Positions 26,185-35,001 of a stretch of 64,000 nt of DNA are shown here, piece by piece. Position 1 is the stretch's first letter; each line of letters opens with the position of its first letter. The DNA lies in the NCBI GenBank assembly GCA_002343685.1, contig DDRS01000027.1, positions 62,001 through 126,000 of the forward strand, given 5' to 3'. Source of the DNA: Thiobacillus denitrificans (GTDB taxonomy: Bacteria > Pseudomonadota > Gammaproteobacteria > Burkholderiales > Thiobacillaceae). Both the position numbers and the translations under genes were made by a program. The notes beneath the pieces were generated by a model. It worked only from the letters and a program-made list of their open reading frames with translations. It was not told the origin of the DNA and made no database searches.

Positions 26185-27606
26185 ATGACCACCATTCATC
26201 CCGTGATTCTCTCCGGGGGCTCCGGCACCCGCCTGTGGCCTTTGTCCCGTGCAGCGCTGCCCAAGCAGCTGCTGCCGCTTGCCAGCGACCGGAGCCTGCT
26301 GCAGGACACTGTCAGCCGATTGGCGAACATGCCGGAAATGGCCGCACCTTTGATGGTTTGCAACGTGGAGCATCGCTTCATGATTGCCGAGCAGATGCGC
26401 CAGATCGATACTGCACCGCGCGCCATCGTGCTGGAGCCGGTCGGGCGCAATACCGCCCCCGCGATTGCGGTGGCCGCATTGATGCTGTCGCGCGACGATC
26501 CGGACGCGCTGATGCTGATCCTGCCCGCCGACCATCTCATCGGCGACGTTGCGGCGTTCCACGACGCGATCCGCACCGCGGCACAAGCCGCACAGAACGG
26601 CCATCTTGCCACTTTCGGTATCGTCGCCGCCACGCCGGAAACCGGTTACGGCTATATCCGCAAGGGTGCGCAATTGGCCGATACCGCCGGAGCGCACCAG
26701 GTCGCGGCCTTCGTCGAAAAGCCTGACCTTGCCACCGCGCAGCAGTACGTCGAATCGGGCGAGTATTTCTGGAACAGCGGCATGTTCCTGTTCCGCGCGT
26801 CGGATTTCCTGCAGGAGTTGCAGGCTTTGCGACCCGACATCCTGGACGCCAGCCGCACCGCACTGGATGCCGCCACGCTCGATCTCGATTTCGTACGGCT
26901 CGATCCAACGGCATTCGAGGCTTGCCCGTCGGAGTCGATCGATTACGCCGTCATGGAACATACCCGTCGTGCCGCTGTGGTCCCTGCGGACATGGCCTGG
27001 AACGATATCGGCGCCTGGTCGGCGCTGTGGGACGTGGCTGAAAAGGACGGGCAGGGCAATGCAATCCGTGGCGACGTCATGCTGGAAAACGCGCGCAACA
27101 ACTTCGTCCGTGCCGAAACCCGCATGGTCGCGATGTTGGGCGTATCCGATCTGGTAGTGGTCGAAACGGCCGACGTGGTCCTGGTCGCCAACAAGGATCA
27201 GGTCCAGGACGTCAAGAAACTGGTCGATCGCCTGAAAGCCGAGAAACGCTGCGAGCATCTGGTCCACAAGCAGGTGTATCGCCCCTGGGGATGGTATGAA
27301 GGTATCGACGAAGGCGAACGTTTCCAGGTCAAGCGCATCATGGTCAAACCGGGCGAAAAGCTCAGCCTGCAGATGCACCATCACCGTGCCGAGCACTGGA
27401 TCGTGGTCTCCGGCACGGCCAGCGTCACCTGCGGCGACGAGGTCATGCTGTTGACCGAGAACCAGTCCACCTACATTCCGCTCGGCACCTCGCACCGGCT
27501 GGAGAACCCCGGCAAGATCGACCTGCACATGATCGAAGTCCAGTCTGGTACCTATCTCGGCGAGGACGACATCGTCCGGTTCGAAGACATCTACAAGCGC
27601 AGTTAA
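26185..27606 (+). CDS. manC: Mannose-1-phosphate guanylyltransferase / mannose-6-phosphate isomerase
   Basis: Bifunctional enzyme that makes GDP-mannose for polysaccharides. The N-terminal nucleotidyltransferase (about 1-330) opens with GGSGTRLWPLSR and contains FVEKPD and EYFWNSGMFLF; the C-terminal type II isomerase cupin (about 355-465) has the metal-site region LQMHHHRAEHWIVVSGTA. The length (473) is standard for the AlgA/ManC/CpsB type. It follows the EpsD-like lipoprotein by 115 bp. Whether it serves capsule, exopolysaccharide or LPS is not shown by the sequence. Confidence 0.93.
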   Translation: MTTIHPVILSGGSGTRLWPLSRAALPKQLLPLASDRSLLQDTVSRLANMPEMAAPLMVCNVEHRFMIAEQMRQIDTAPRAIVLEPVGRNTAPAIAVAALMLSRDDPDALMLILPADHLIGDVAAFHDAIRTAAQAAQNGHLATFGIVAATPETGYGYIRKGAQLADTAGAHQVAAFVEKPDLATAQQYVESGEYFWNSGMFLFRASDFLQELQALRPDILDASRTALDAATLDLDFVRLDPTAFEACPSESIDYAVMEHTRRAAVVPADMAWNDIGAWSALWDVAEKDGQGNAIRGDVMLENARNNFVRAETRMVAMLGVSDLVVVETADVVLVANKDQVQDVKKLVDRLKAEKRCEHLVHKQVYRPWGWYEGIDEGERFQVKRIMVKPGEKLSLQMHHHRAEHWIVVSGTASVTCGDEVMLLTENQSTYIPLGTSHRLENPGKIDLHMIEVQSGTYLGEDDIVRFEDIYKRS

Positions 27607-27623
27607 GGGCGCGTGATCCTGCG

Positions 27624-27642
27624 TGCGGGCCCGCCGCCCGCA
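27624..27642 (+). terminator. Hairpin after manC
   Basis: TGCGGGC and GCCCGCA pair around a 5-base loop, 18 bp after the stop. No T run follows, so termination strength is doubtful. Confidence 0.45.
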
Positions 27643-27743
27643 GCGCATTGATACTTTCTGGCTTTATCCTTTTGTTTCAATTGAATTTATTCGGCCTCCC
27701 GACAAGCCGGCCCGGCTGGCTTGCGCTTAATCCCGGCCTCTCG

Positions 27744-27762
27744 TGTAGGACAAACACCTACA
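27744..27762. promoter_or_regulatory. Palindrome TGTAGG-N7-CCTACA in the flhDC leader
   Basis: A perfect 6-bp inverted repeat, 136-154 bp upstream of flhD, in the 290-bp gap after manC. It resembles sites of LuxR/FixJ-type response regulators; the GacA/UvrY site is TGTAAG-N6-CTTACA, so the sequence and the spacer (7) differ slightly. The rest of the gap has no gene; it must contain the flhDC promoter. Confidence 0.45.
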
Positions 27763-27897
27763 TCGGTGGTTGTTGGTTTCCGTCCTTCAATACAGCGCTT
27801 GTCCACATTAACTTTCCCGGGTGTCGTCCGAAAACGAATTCACCACGCTGACTTAAGTGTGAGTTTGAAAAAAATTCAACGAAGAAGGACAGGCAAA

Positions 27898-28215
27898 ATG
27901 AAAATGGACGAAATGCTGGACGAAATGCGCGACGTCAATCTGAACTACCTGATGCTGGCGCAGAGCATGATCCAACACGACAAGGCGACTGCCGTCTTTC
28001 GTCTGGGCATCAGCCAGGACGTTGCCGACCTGATCGAGGCGCTGACGCCCGCACAAGTCCTCAAGCTTGCCGCGTCCGGCATGATGGTGTCGCGCTTCCG
28101 CTTCGACGATGGCGTGGTGCTCAACATGCTGACCAACTACACCAAGGATCGCGCCATCGCCCAGTCCCACGCCGCCATCCTGATGGCCGGCCAAGCTGTG
28201 GAAGCCTTTGCCTGA
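27898..28215 (+). CDS. flhD: FlhD, flagellar transcriptional master regulator subunit
   Basis: FlhD forms FlhD4C2 with FlhC and activates class 2 flagellar promoters. The start ATG 27898 (105 residues) has AAGGA eight bases upstream. The all-helical protein shows the family core LNYLMLAQSMIQHDKATAVFRL and LTPAQVLKLAASGMMVSRFRF. flhC follows after 51 bp. FlhDC in betaproteobacteria sits at the top of the motility cascade. Confidence 0.95.
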   Translation: MKMDEMLDEMRDVNLNYLMLAQSMIQHDKATAVFRLGISQDVADLIEALTPAQVLKLAASGMMVSRFRFDDGVVLNMLTNYTKDRAIAQSHAAILMAGQAVEAFA

Positions 28216-28266
28216 TTCTGTCGTACCTGCAGCAAACGTCTCACAATAAAAAAGGGGAGTGGCTTC

Positions 28267-28821
28267 ATGAGCAAGAAAAGTCTGTTGACTGAAATGCGTG
28301 ACACCCAGCTGGCGATCGAACTGATCGAACTCGGCGCCCGCCCGCAGGTTCTTGAATCCGAAACCACGCTGTCGCGCGAACGCTTGCTCAAGCTGTACAA
28401 GGAAGTCAAAGGCGTGTCACCCCCCAAGGGCATGCTGCCGTTCTCGACCGACTGGTTCCTGACCTGGCTGCCCAACGTCCATTCCTCATTGTTCATCAAC
28501 ATCCACCGCTACATCACGAAGAACAGCGATTGCAGCGGCATCGAGGCCGTGCTCAAGAGCTACCGCCTGTATCAGGAATACCTTCATACCAACCAGATCG
28601 AAGCCGTGCTGAGCTTCACCCGTGCGTGGACGCTGAATCGCTTCTTCGAAAGCCGCATGCTCGAAACGGCCGTGTGCAGTGGTTGCGGCGGCCACTTCGT
28701 GGTTCATCCCGACGACCTGAACAATCACTACGTGTGCGGCTTGTGCAATATGCCGGCACGTGCAGGCAAAACCCGCAAGGCCAAGGCGGAAGCCCAGACC
28801 GAACTGACCGCCGCCGCCTGA
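28267..28821 (+). CDS. flhC: FlhC, flagellar transcriptional master regulator subunit
   Basis: DNA-binding partner of FlhD. The 184-residue protein keeps the four zinc-binding cysteines (CSGCGGHF and CGLCNMP, about residues 138-160) and an N-terminal ERLLKLYKEV segment. AGGGGAG lies a few bases before the ATG. It is co-transcribed with flhD. Confidence 0.96.
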   Translation: MSKKSLLTEMRDTQLAIELIELGARPQVLESETTLSRERLLKLYKEVKGVSPPKGMLPFSTDWFLTWLPNVHSSLFINIHRYITKNSDCSGIEAVLKSYRLYQEYLHTNQIEAVLSFTRAWTLNRFFESRMLETAVCSGCGGHFVVHPDDLNNHYVCGLCNMPARAGKTRKAKAEAQTELTAAA

Positions 28822-28844
28822 CGGGCTTCTTCGGGAGTCCGGTG

Positions 28845-29600
28845 ATGGCGCGTCTGCCGGTCAGCCTTCAGTCGCTTGTCATCCAGTGCACAGCCCTGTT
28901 GGCGGCCGTCTTCCTGAACTATCTGCTGCAGATTTCATTCTCGTATCAAGCCGCCCTCTGGCAACTTGCGTTCGCACAGGGCGGAATCGCGGCGCTCCTG
29001 AGCCGCGCATGGCGGCAGCCCGCGTGGTGGCCTCCCCTGCATCTCGGTTTCCTGCCTGCCGTACTTCTGGCCCGACAGGCTGATCTGCCTGCCTGGATCT
29101 ATCTGGCCATATTCGTGTTGCTGGTCCTGTTCTACTGGAGCACGTTCCGCACCCGGGTGCCGTTGTATCTGTCCGGCCATACAGCATGGCAATCTCTGGC
29201 ATCCCTGTTGCCGCAAACCCCATTCAGCTTCATCGATCTCGGCAGCGGCCTGGGTGGTGTGCCGTTCTATCTGGAAGCGAAATTTCCGCACGGCCATTTT
29301 TACGGAACCGAAATTGCACCGGCCCCCTGGCTTATCAGCCGTGTGCGCGCCAGGCTCAAGGGGAGTCGGGTGAAATTCATGCGGGACGATTACGCAAGTC
29401 TCGATCTGTCTCGTTTCGATGTCGTGTTTGCCTTTCTTTCGCCCGCAGCCATGCCGGCGCTGTGGCAACAGGCGCAGGCCCAGATGCGTCACGACACGCT
29501 GTTCGTCAGCCTGGCGTTTCCGGTGGAATGCCGTCCGCCAGATCACGTGGTGGCAGGGGATGCAGATCCGCGCCACACATTGTATGCCTGGCAAATGTAA
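28845..29600 (+). CDS. Membrane-anchored class I SAM-dependent methyltransferase
   Basis: The start ATG 28845 has GGGAG seven bases upstream (251 residues). Hydrophobic helices (about residues 9-28, 33-48, 65-75 and 80-95) come first, then a Rossmann methyltransferase with the SAM motif FIDLGSGLGG (about 128-137), an acidic ribose-binding residue after YGTE, and motif DVVFAFLSPAAMPALW. It lies between flhC and motA with short gaps, so it is probably co-expressed with motility genes. The substrate is unknown; lysine methylation of flagellin and modification of a lipid or quinone are all possible. Confidence 0.75.
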   Translation: MARLPVSLQSLVIQCTALLAAVFLNYLLQISFSYQAALWQLAFAQGGIAALLSRAWRQPAWWPPLHLGFLPAVLLARQADLPAWIYLAIFVLLVLFYWSTFRTRVPLYLSGHTAWQSLASLLPQTPFSFIDLGSGLGGVPFYLEAKFPHGHFYGTEIAPAPWLISRVRARLKGSRVKFMRDDYASLDLSRFDVVFAFLSPAAMPALWQQAQAQMRHDTLFVSLAFPVECRPPDHVVAGDADPRHTLYAWQM

Positions 29601-29756
29601 GACGCCGCCGAGTGGAAATACTCGCGCTGTGCCATCAAGTTTCTTTTGATTTTGTCGAATCCTCCACTTGAAAGCGCCAGTTTTTGGATGCTGCCAGACC
29701 GGGATGGAGCGAGGCCGCTCTCACTTGGTGTACCAATCAATAAGGGATAGACGGCC

Positions 29757-30617
29757 GTGCTAGTCATCGTTGGTTATATCGTTGTGGTGTTGAGTGTTTT
29801 CGGCGGCTTTGCGCTGGCGGGCGGCCACCTGGCAGCGCTGTTCCAGCCGGTAGAGTTGCTGATGATTGGCGGGGCGGCGGGCGGTGCGTTTCTGGTCGGC
29901 AACAACAGCAAGGCCGTTAAAGCCACGTTGAAGGCGCTGCCCACCGTGTTCAAGGGATCGAAATACACGCGCGCGCTGTACATGGACATCATGGCGCTGT
30001 TGTACGAATTGCTGACCAAGATCCGCAAGGAAGGCCTGATGTCGGTCGAAGCCGATGTCGATTCGCCCGAGAGCAGCCCCTTGTTCACGAAATATCCGAC
30101 CATCCTTGCCGATCACCACATCATCGAATTCCTGACCGATTATCTGCGCCTGATGGTGAGCGGCAGCATGAACGCCTTCGAAATCGAGAACCTGATGGAC
30201 AATGAAATCGAAACCCATCATCACGAAGGCGAGGTGCCCGTTCACGTCGTCGCCAAACTGGGCGACGGCATGCCGGCATTCGGTATCGTGGCGGCGGTGA
30301 TGGGGGTCGTGCACACGATGGAATCGGTCGGCCTGCCGCCTGCGGAACTGGGCATCCTGATCGCGCATGCGCTGGTCGGAACCTTCCTCGGCATCCTACT
30401 GGCCTACGGTTTTGTCGGGCCGCTGTCCACGCTGCTCGAACAGAAACTGCACGAATCGACCAAGATGTTCCAGTGCATCAAGGTGACGCTGCTGGCCAGC
30501 ATCAACGGCTATGCGCCGGCGATTGCGGTCGAGTTCGGGCGCAAGGTGCTGTTCTCGACCGAACGTCCTTCCTTCAGCGAACTGGAAGAACACGTCAAGA
30601 ACGCGAAGTCGCGCTGA
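29757..30617 (+). CDS. motA: MotA, flagellar stator proton channel
   Basis: The GTG start (AAGGGA ten bases upstream) matches the N-terminus of the family (LVIVGYIVVVLSVFGGFALAGG). 286 residues, four membrane helices: about 2-22, 33-50, 170-190 and 202-225, with the cytoplasmic loop that contacts FliG between the second and third. The conserved prolines lie in DGMPAFGIVAAVMGVVHTM. A palindrome TTGGT-GT-ACCAA at 29725-29736 precedes it. It forms the stator with MotB, encoded 36 bp downstream. Confidence 0.95.
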   Translation: MLVIVGYIVVVLSVFGGFALAGGHLAALFQPVELLMIGGAAGGAFLVGNNSKAVKATLKALPTVFKGSKYTRALYMDIMALLYELLTKIRKEGLMSVEADVDSPESSPLFTKYPTILADHHIIEFLTDYLRLMVSGSMNAFEIENLMDNEIETHHHEGEVPVHVVAKLGDGMPAFGIVAAVMGVVHTMESVGLPPAELGILIAHALVGTFLGILLAYGFVGPLSTLLEQKLHESTKMFQCIKVTLLASINGYAPAIAVEFGRKVLFSTERPSFSELEEHVKNAKSR

Positions 30618-30653
30618 TTACGCGTTGCCTGTCCCGATCTCCATGACGCACCC

Positions 30654-31655
30654 ATGAGCGAACAAAAAGCCCCCATCGTCATCAAGCGTGTCAAGAAAGT
30701 GGCGGGGGGCCACCACGGCGGCGCATGGAAGATCGCCTATGCCGACTTCGTGACGGCGATGATGGCGTTCTTCCTGCTGATGTGGCTGCTCGGCTCGACC
30801 ACCAAGGGCGATCTGGAAGGCATTGCGGAATATTTCAAGACCCCGTTGAAGGTGGCCATGCAGGGCGGTTCGGGCAGCGGCGACAGCTCCAGCGTGATCA
30901 AGGGGGGCGGTCTCGACATGACGCGCAGCGCCGGGCAGGTGAAAAAAGGCGAGACCAAGGCCGAAAAGAAATCCTACAACCTGAAAGCCGCCCAGGCCGA
31001 GCTCGAACGCATCGAGGCGGCCAATCTCAAGCAACTGAAGAAACGCATGGAGATGGCGATCGACGCCAATCCCACCTTGAAGCAGTTCAAGCGGCAACTG
31101 CTGATCGACATCACCAGCGAAGGCCTGCGCATCCAGATTGTCGACGAACAGAACCGTCCCATGTTCAACCTGGCGAGCGCCGAGCTGCAGCCCTATACCA
31201 AGGTCATCCTGCATGAAATCGGCAAGATGCTGAACGACGTGCCGAACCGGATCAGCTTGTCTGGGCATACGGATGCCGCGCCTTACGCCAATGGCGCACG
31301 CGGTTACAGCAACTGGGAACTGTCGGCCGATCGCGCCAACGCCTCGCGCCGGGCGTTGATTGCCGGCGGCATGGACGAATCGAAGATGCTGCGCGTGGTC
31401 GGCCTGGCATCGTCCGTCCCGTTTGGCCACGCGGCACCCCACGACCCGGTCAACCGCCGCATCAGCATCATCGTAATGAACAAGCGCACCGAGGAGGCCG
31501 TTACGAAGGAAGCCAGCGGCGTGAGCACCGCGGATGCCGCCGATGCGCAGGACGAGCCTGGCCAGGCCAAGGCGCCGACCGGTGTTCCGAAACAAGATTC
31601 CTCTCCCGCTTCAAGTACGCCGATGCCTCCGCAGGCGCCGCTTGAGGCGAAATAG
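30654..31655 (+). CDS. motB: MotB, peptidoglycan-anchored stator subunit
   Basis: 333 residues. One N-terminal membrane helix carries the proton-accepting Asp in AYADFVTAMMAFFLLMWLL (about residue 31). The OmpA-like peptidoglycan-binding domain (about 145-285) has LSGHTDAAPY and NWELSADRANASRRAL. The C-terminal tail (about 290-333) is Ala/Pro/Ser-rich and probably disordered. It pairs with MotA. Confidence 0.95.
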   Translation: MSEQKAPIVIKRVKKVAGGHHGGAWKIAYADFVTAMMAFFLLMWLLGSTTKGDLEGIAEYFKTPLKVAMQGGSGSGDSSSVIKGGGLDMTRSAGQVKKGETKAEKKSYNLKAAQAELERIEAANLKQLKKRMEMAIDANPTLKQFKRQLLIDITSEGLRIQIVDEQNRPMFNLASAELQPYTKVILHEIGKMLNDVPNRISLSGHTDAAPYANGARGYSNWELSADRANASRRALIAGGMDESKMLRVVGLASSVPFGHAAPHDPVNRRISIIVMNKRTEEAVTKEASGVSTADAADAQDEPGQAKAPTGVPKQDSSPASSTPMPPQAPLEAK

Positions 31656-31726
31656 CAGGCCAAATCCACCCTTATTCCCCTGATCGCCCGTACGGGGCCT
31701 GACCAATAATTCACCCTGTAGAAAGC

Positions 31727-31746
31727 CCGTCTCGCGCAAGAGACGG
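31727..31746 (+). terminator. Hairpin between motB and flhB
   Basis: CCGTCTC and GAGACGG pair around GCGCAA, 25 bp before the flhB start and 71 bp after motB. It is followed by TTCC rather than a T run. It could attenuate read-through from motAB or structure the flhB leader. Confidence 0.4.
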
Positions 31747-31771
31747 TTCCCTCTAACCAGGTGAATCAGGG

Positions 31772-32926
31772 ATGGCTGAAGAAAGCGATCAGGAACGGAC
31801 AGAAGCCCCATCGCCACAGCGATTGGAAAAGGCGCGCGAAGAAGGCCAGGTGCCGCAATCGCGCGAGCTGGCTACGTTCGTCGTGCTGATGACCAGTGGC
31901 GCGGCCTTGTGGATGATGGCCAACGGCCTGGGCAAGACCATGTCGCAGATCGTGCGCGGCAGCCTGCAGTTCGATCCGGCCGTTGCGCGCGACAGCAACT
32001 ACGTCATGACCCAGATGTCCGACCAGGTCCTGGAGGCCGCATTGGCACTGGCCCCCTTCCTGGCACTGGTGGTGATCGCCGTGTTGGCTTCGCCGCTGCT
32101 GTTGCGCGGCTGGCTCTTCAGCGCCAAGGCCTTCATGCCGGATTTCAAGCGCCTGAACCCGCTGTCAGGCATCAAGCGCATGTTCTCCAGTCAGGGCCTG
32201 GTCGAACTGGTCAAGTCGCTGGCCAAGGTCGGTCTGCTGGGCGTGGTGGCGGTCTGGCTGATCTGGTCCAATCTCGACGCGATTTTCTCGCTCAGCATGG
32301 AAGAGCCGACCGACGCCATCCAGCACATGGGCGATCTCATCGGAAAGATCTTCCTGCTGGCCTCGGGCGCGATGATCTTCATCGTCGTGCTGGACCTGCC
32401 GTACCAGCTCTGGAGCTATTTCAACAAGCTCAAGATGAGCAAGGAGGAACTGCGCCAGGAAGCCAAGGAATCGGAAGGCGATCCGCACGTCAAGGCACGC
32501 ATTCGCGCCCAGCAGCGCGAAATGGCCCGCCGCCGCATGATGGCCGAGATTCCCACCGCCGACGTCGTGGTGACCAACCCGACCCACTATGCCGTTGCGC
32601 TCAAATATACCGAGGGCAAGATGGGTGCACCGCGCGTGGTGGCCAAAGGCGCCGACGCGGTGGCCGCGAAGATCCGCGAACTGGCTGCCGAGCACAAAAT
32701 TCCGCTGCTGGAAGCACCGCCGCTGGCGCGTGCGTTGTTCCGCCACACCGAACTTGGCGACGAAATCCCGGCCACCCTGTACGCAGCGGTGGCCGAAGTG
32801 CTGGCCTACGTGTTCCAACTGCGCCACTTCCAACAATTGGGCGGAGCCTATCCCGAAGCGCCGACCGCCTTGCCGGTCCCGCCTGAACTCGATCCGCTGC
32901 AATCCGGCATGGGGGCTAACGCATGA
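31772..32926 (+). CDS. flhB: FlhB, flagellar type III export switch protein
   Basis: 384 residues: a charged N-terminus (SDQERTEAPSPQRLEKAREEG), four membrane helices (about 30-215) and the cytoplasmic domain with the self-cleaving NPTH site (residues 269-272, VVVTNPTHYAVAL). Cleavage switches export from rod/hook to filament substrates. Its last four bases are the flhA start, so the pair is translationally coupled. Confidence 0.97.
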   Translation: MAEESDQERTEAPSPQRLEKAREEGQVPQSRELATFVVLMTSGAALWMMANGLGKTMSQIVRGSLQFDPAVARDSNYVMTQMSDQVLEAALALAPFLALVVIAVLASPLLLRGWLFSAKAFMPDFKRLNPLSGIKRMFSSQGLVELVKSLAKVGLLGVVAVWLIWSNLDAIFSLSMEEPTDAIQHMGDLIGKIFLLASGAMIFIVVLDLPYQLWSYFNKLKMSKEELRQEAKESEGDPHVKARIRAQQREMARRRMMAEIPTADVVVTNPTHYAVALKYTEGKMGAPRVVAKGADAVAAKIRELAAEHKIPLLEAPPLARALFRHTELGDEIPATLYAAVAEVLAYVFQLRHFQQLGGAYPEAPTALPVPPELDPLQSGMGANA

Positions 32927-35001
32927 ACGGTACCTTGAGCCTGTCCAATCTGTTCAGCAGCACCAATGCGCGCGCGCTGGCGGCACCGCTGTTCATCGTC
33001 CTCATCCTGGCGATGCTGGTGCTGCCGCTGCCGCCATTCGCGCTGGACATGCTATTCACCTTCAACATCGCGCTCTCCATCATGGTGCTGCTGGTGGGGC
33101 TGTCGACCAAGAAGGCGCTCGATTTCGCCGCTTTTCCCACCGTGCTGCTGCTCTCGACGCTGCTGCGCCTGTCGCTCAACGTCGCCTCCACCCGTGTCGT
33201 GCTGCTGCATGGCCACACCGGCCCGGACGCAGCCGGCAAGGTCATCGAGGCCTTCGGCCATTTCCTGGTCGGCGGCAATTACGCAGTCGGCATCATCGTG
33301 TTCGTCATCCTGGTGGTGATCAACTTCATCGTCATCACCAAGGGCGCAGGGCGGATCGCCGAGGTCAGCGCGCGCTTCACCCTCGACGCGATGCCAGGCA
33401 AGCAGATGGCGATCGACGCCGATCTCAATGCCGGCCTGATCGACGAGAACGAAGCGCGCCGCCGCCGTGCCGAAATTTCCCAGGAAGCCGATTTTTACGG
33501 CTCGATGGACGGTGCCTCGAAATTCGTCCGCGGCGACGCCATCGCCGGCATCCTGATCCTGCTGATCAACATCATCGGTGGCCTGGTCATCGGCCTGATG
33601 CAGCATGGCCTGTCGCTGGCGGACGCCGCGCAGAACTACACCCTGCTGGCAATCGGCGATGGCCTGGTCGCGCAGATCCCGGCCCTGGTCATCTCGATCG
33701 CCGCGGGCATCATCGTCAGCCGCGTCAGCACCGAGGAGGACATCGCCGGGCAGATGCTGTCCAACGTGTTCAACAAGACGCAGGCGCTTTACATCACGGC
33801 CGCGATCCTCGGCATGATGGGCATGATTCCGGGCATGCCGAACCTGGCGTTCCTGCTGCTGGCCGGCGGCATCGTCTGGCTGGCCTGGAAAAGGAGCCAC
33901 AAGCAGGAAGAAGCGCCGCCCGCAGAGGAGACGATGCCCGTTGCGGCCATCGAATCCCAGGAAGCCAGCTGGGAAGATGTTGCCCCTATCGACACCCTCG
34001 GGCTGGAAGTCGGCTATCGCCTGATCCCGCTGGTCGACAATGCCGCCGACGGCGAACTGGTGCGCCGTATCAAGGGCATCCGCAAGAAATTCGCCCGCGA
34101 GATCGGCTTCCTGCCCCCGGCCGTGCATATCCGCGACAATCTCGAAATCAATCCGAACAGCTACCGCATCACCCTCAAGGGCGTGGAAATCGGCAGCGGC
34201 GAAGTGCGCACCGGCTCTTTCCTGGCCATCGATCCAGGCACGGTCGCCACGGCACTGCCGGGCGTCGCCACGCAGGACCCGGCCTTCGGCCTGCCGGCCG
34301 TGTGGATCGAATCCGATCTGCGCGAACAGGCGCAGGCCATGGGCTATACCGTGGTCGATCCCGGCACCGTGGTCGCCACGCATCTGAATCATCTGGTGAC
34401 GCTGCATGCAGCCGAGCTGCTGGGACGCCAGGAAGCGCAGGCACTGCTCGATCATCTGGGCAAGAGCGCGCCCAAGCTGGTGGAAGACCTGGTGCCGAAG
34501 ATGCTGCCGCTGTCCACCGTGCAGAAAGTGCTGCAGAACCTGTTGACGGAAGGCGTGGCCATTCGCGACATGCGGACCATCATCGACACCCTGCTGGAGC
34601 ATGCCGCACGGGTGCAGGATCCGCATGAACTCACCTCGCTGGTACGGGTGGCACTGGGCCGTTCGATCGTGCAGCAGATTTACGGTTCGTCGAGCGAGTT
34701 GCCGGTGATCGCCCTCGACCAGGGCCTGGAACGCCTGCTATTGCAGACGCTGCAGGCCGGCCACGATTCGGCCGGCATGGAGCCGGGCTTGGCCGACACG
34801 CTGTTGGAGCGGACCCAGGCCTCGACGCAGCGCCAGGAAGCGCTCGGCCACCCCCCCGTTTTGCTGACGCCGGCCGTGCTGCGTCCGCTACTCGCACGTT
34901 TCCTGCGGCGCACGGTGCCGCAACTCAAAGTGCTTTCACACGCCGAAGTGCCTGAAGGCAAGCAGATCAAAGTGACTTCCCTGGTAGGAGGAGCAGCATG
35001 A
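32923..35001 (+). CDS. flhA: FlhA, flagellar export gate protein
   Basis: 692 residues, the same length as the enteric protein. Eight N-terminal membrane helices (to about residue 325) include the conserved FHIPEP-type loop (RFTLDAMPGKQMAIDADL, about 150-167). The large cytoplasmic domain (about 345-692) binds export chaperones. It overlaps flhB and flhF by 4 nt each. Confidence 0.97.
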   Translation: MNGTLSLSNLFSSTNARALAAPLFIVLILAMLVLPLPPFALDMLFTFNIALSIMVLLVGLSTKKALDFAAFPTVLLLSTLLRLSLNVASTRVVLLHGHTGPDAAGKVIEAFGHFLVGGNYAVGIIVFVILVVINFIVITKGAGRIAEVSARFTLDAMPGKQMAIDADLNAGLIDENEARRRRAEISQEADFYGSMDGASKFVRGDAIAGILILLINIIGGLVIGLMQHGLSLADAAQNYTLLAIGDGLVAQIPALVISIAAGIIVSRVSTEEDIAGQMLSNVFNKTQALYITAAILGMMGMIPGMPNLAFLLLAGGIVWLAWKRSHKQEEAPPAEETMPVAAIESQEASWEDVAPIDTLGLEVGYRLIPLVDNAADGELVRRIKGIRKKFAREIGFLPPAVHIRDNLEINPNSYRITLKGVEIGSGEVRTGSFLAIDPGTVATALPGVATQDPAFGLPAVWIESDLREQAQAMGYTVVDPGTVVATHLNHLVTLHAAELLGRQEAQALLDHLGKSAPKLVEDLVPKMLPLSTVQKVLQNLLTEGVAIRDMRTIIDTLLEHAARVQDPHELTSLVRVALGRSIVQQIYGSSSELPVIALDQGLERLLLQTLQAGHDSAGMEPGLADTLLERTQASTQRQEALGHPPVLLTPAVLRPLLARFLRRTVPQLKVLSHAEVPEGKQIKVTSLVGGAA

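Noticed and set aside
32589..34628. 679-codon plus frame across flhB and flhA
   Set aside because: It is an alternative frame of the two flagellar export genes, with Arg/Pro-rich shadow composition.
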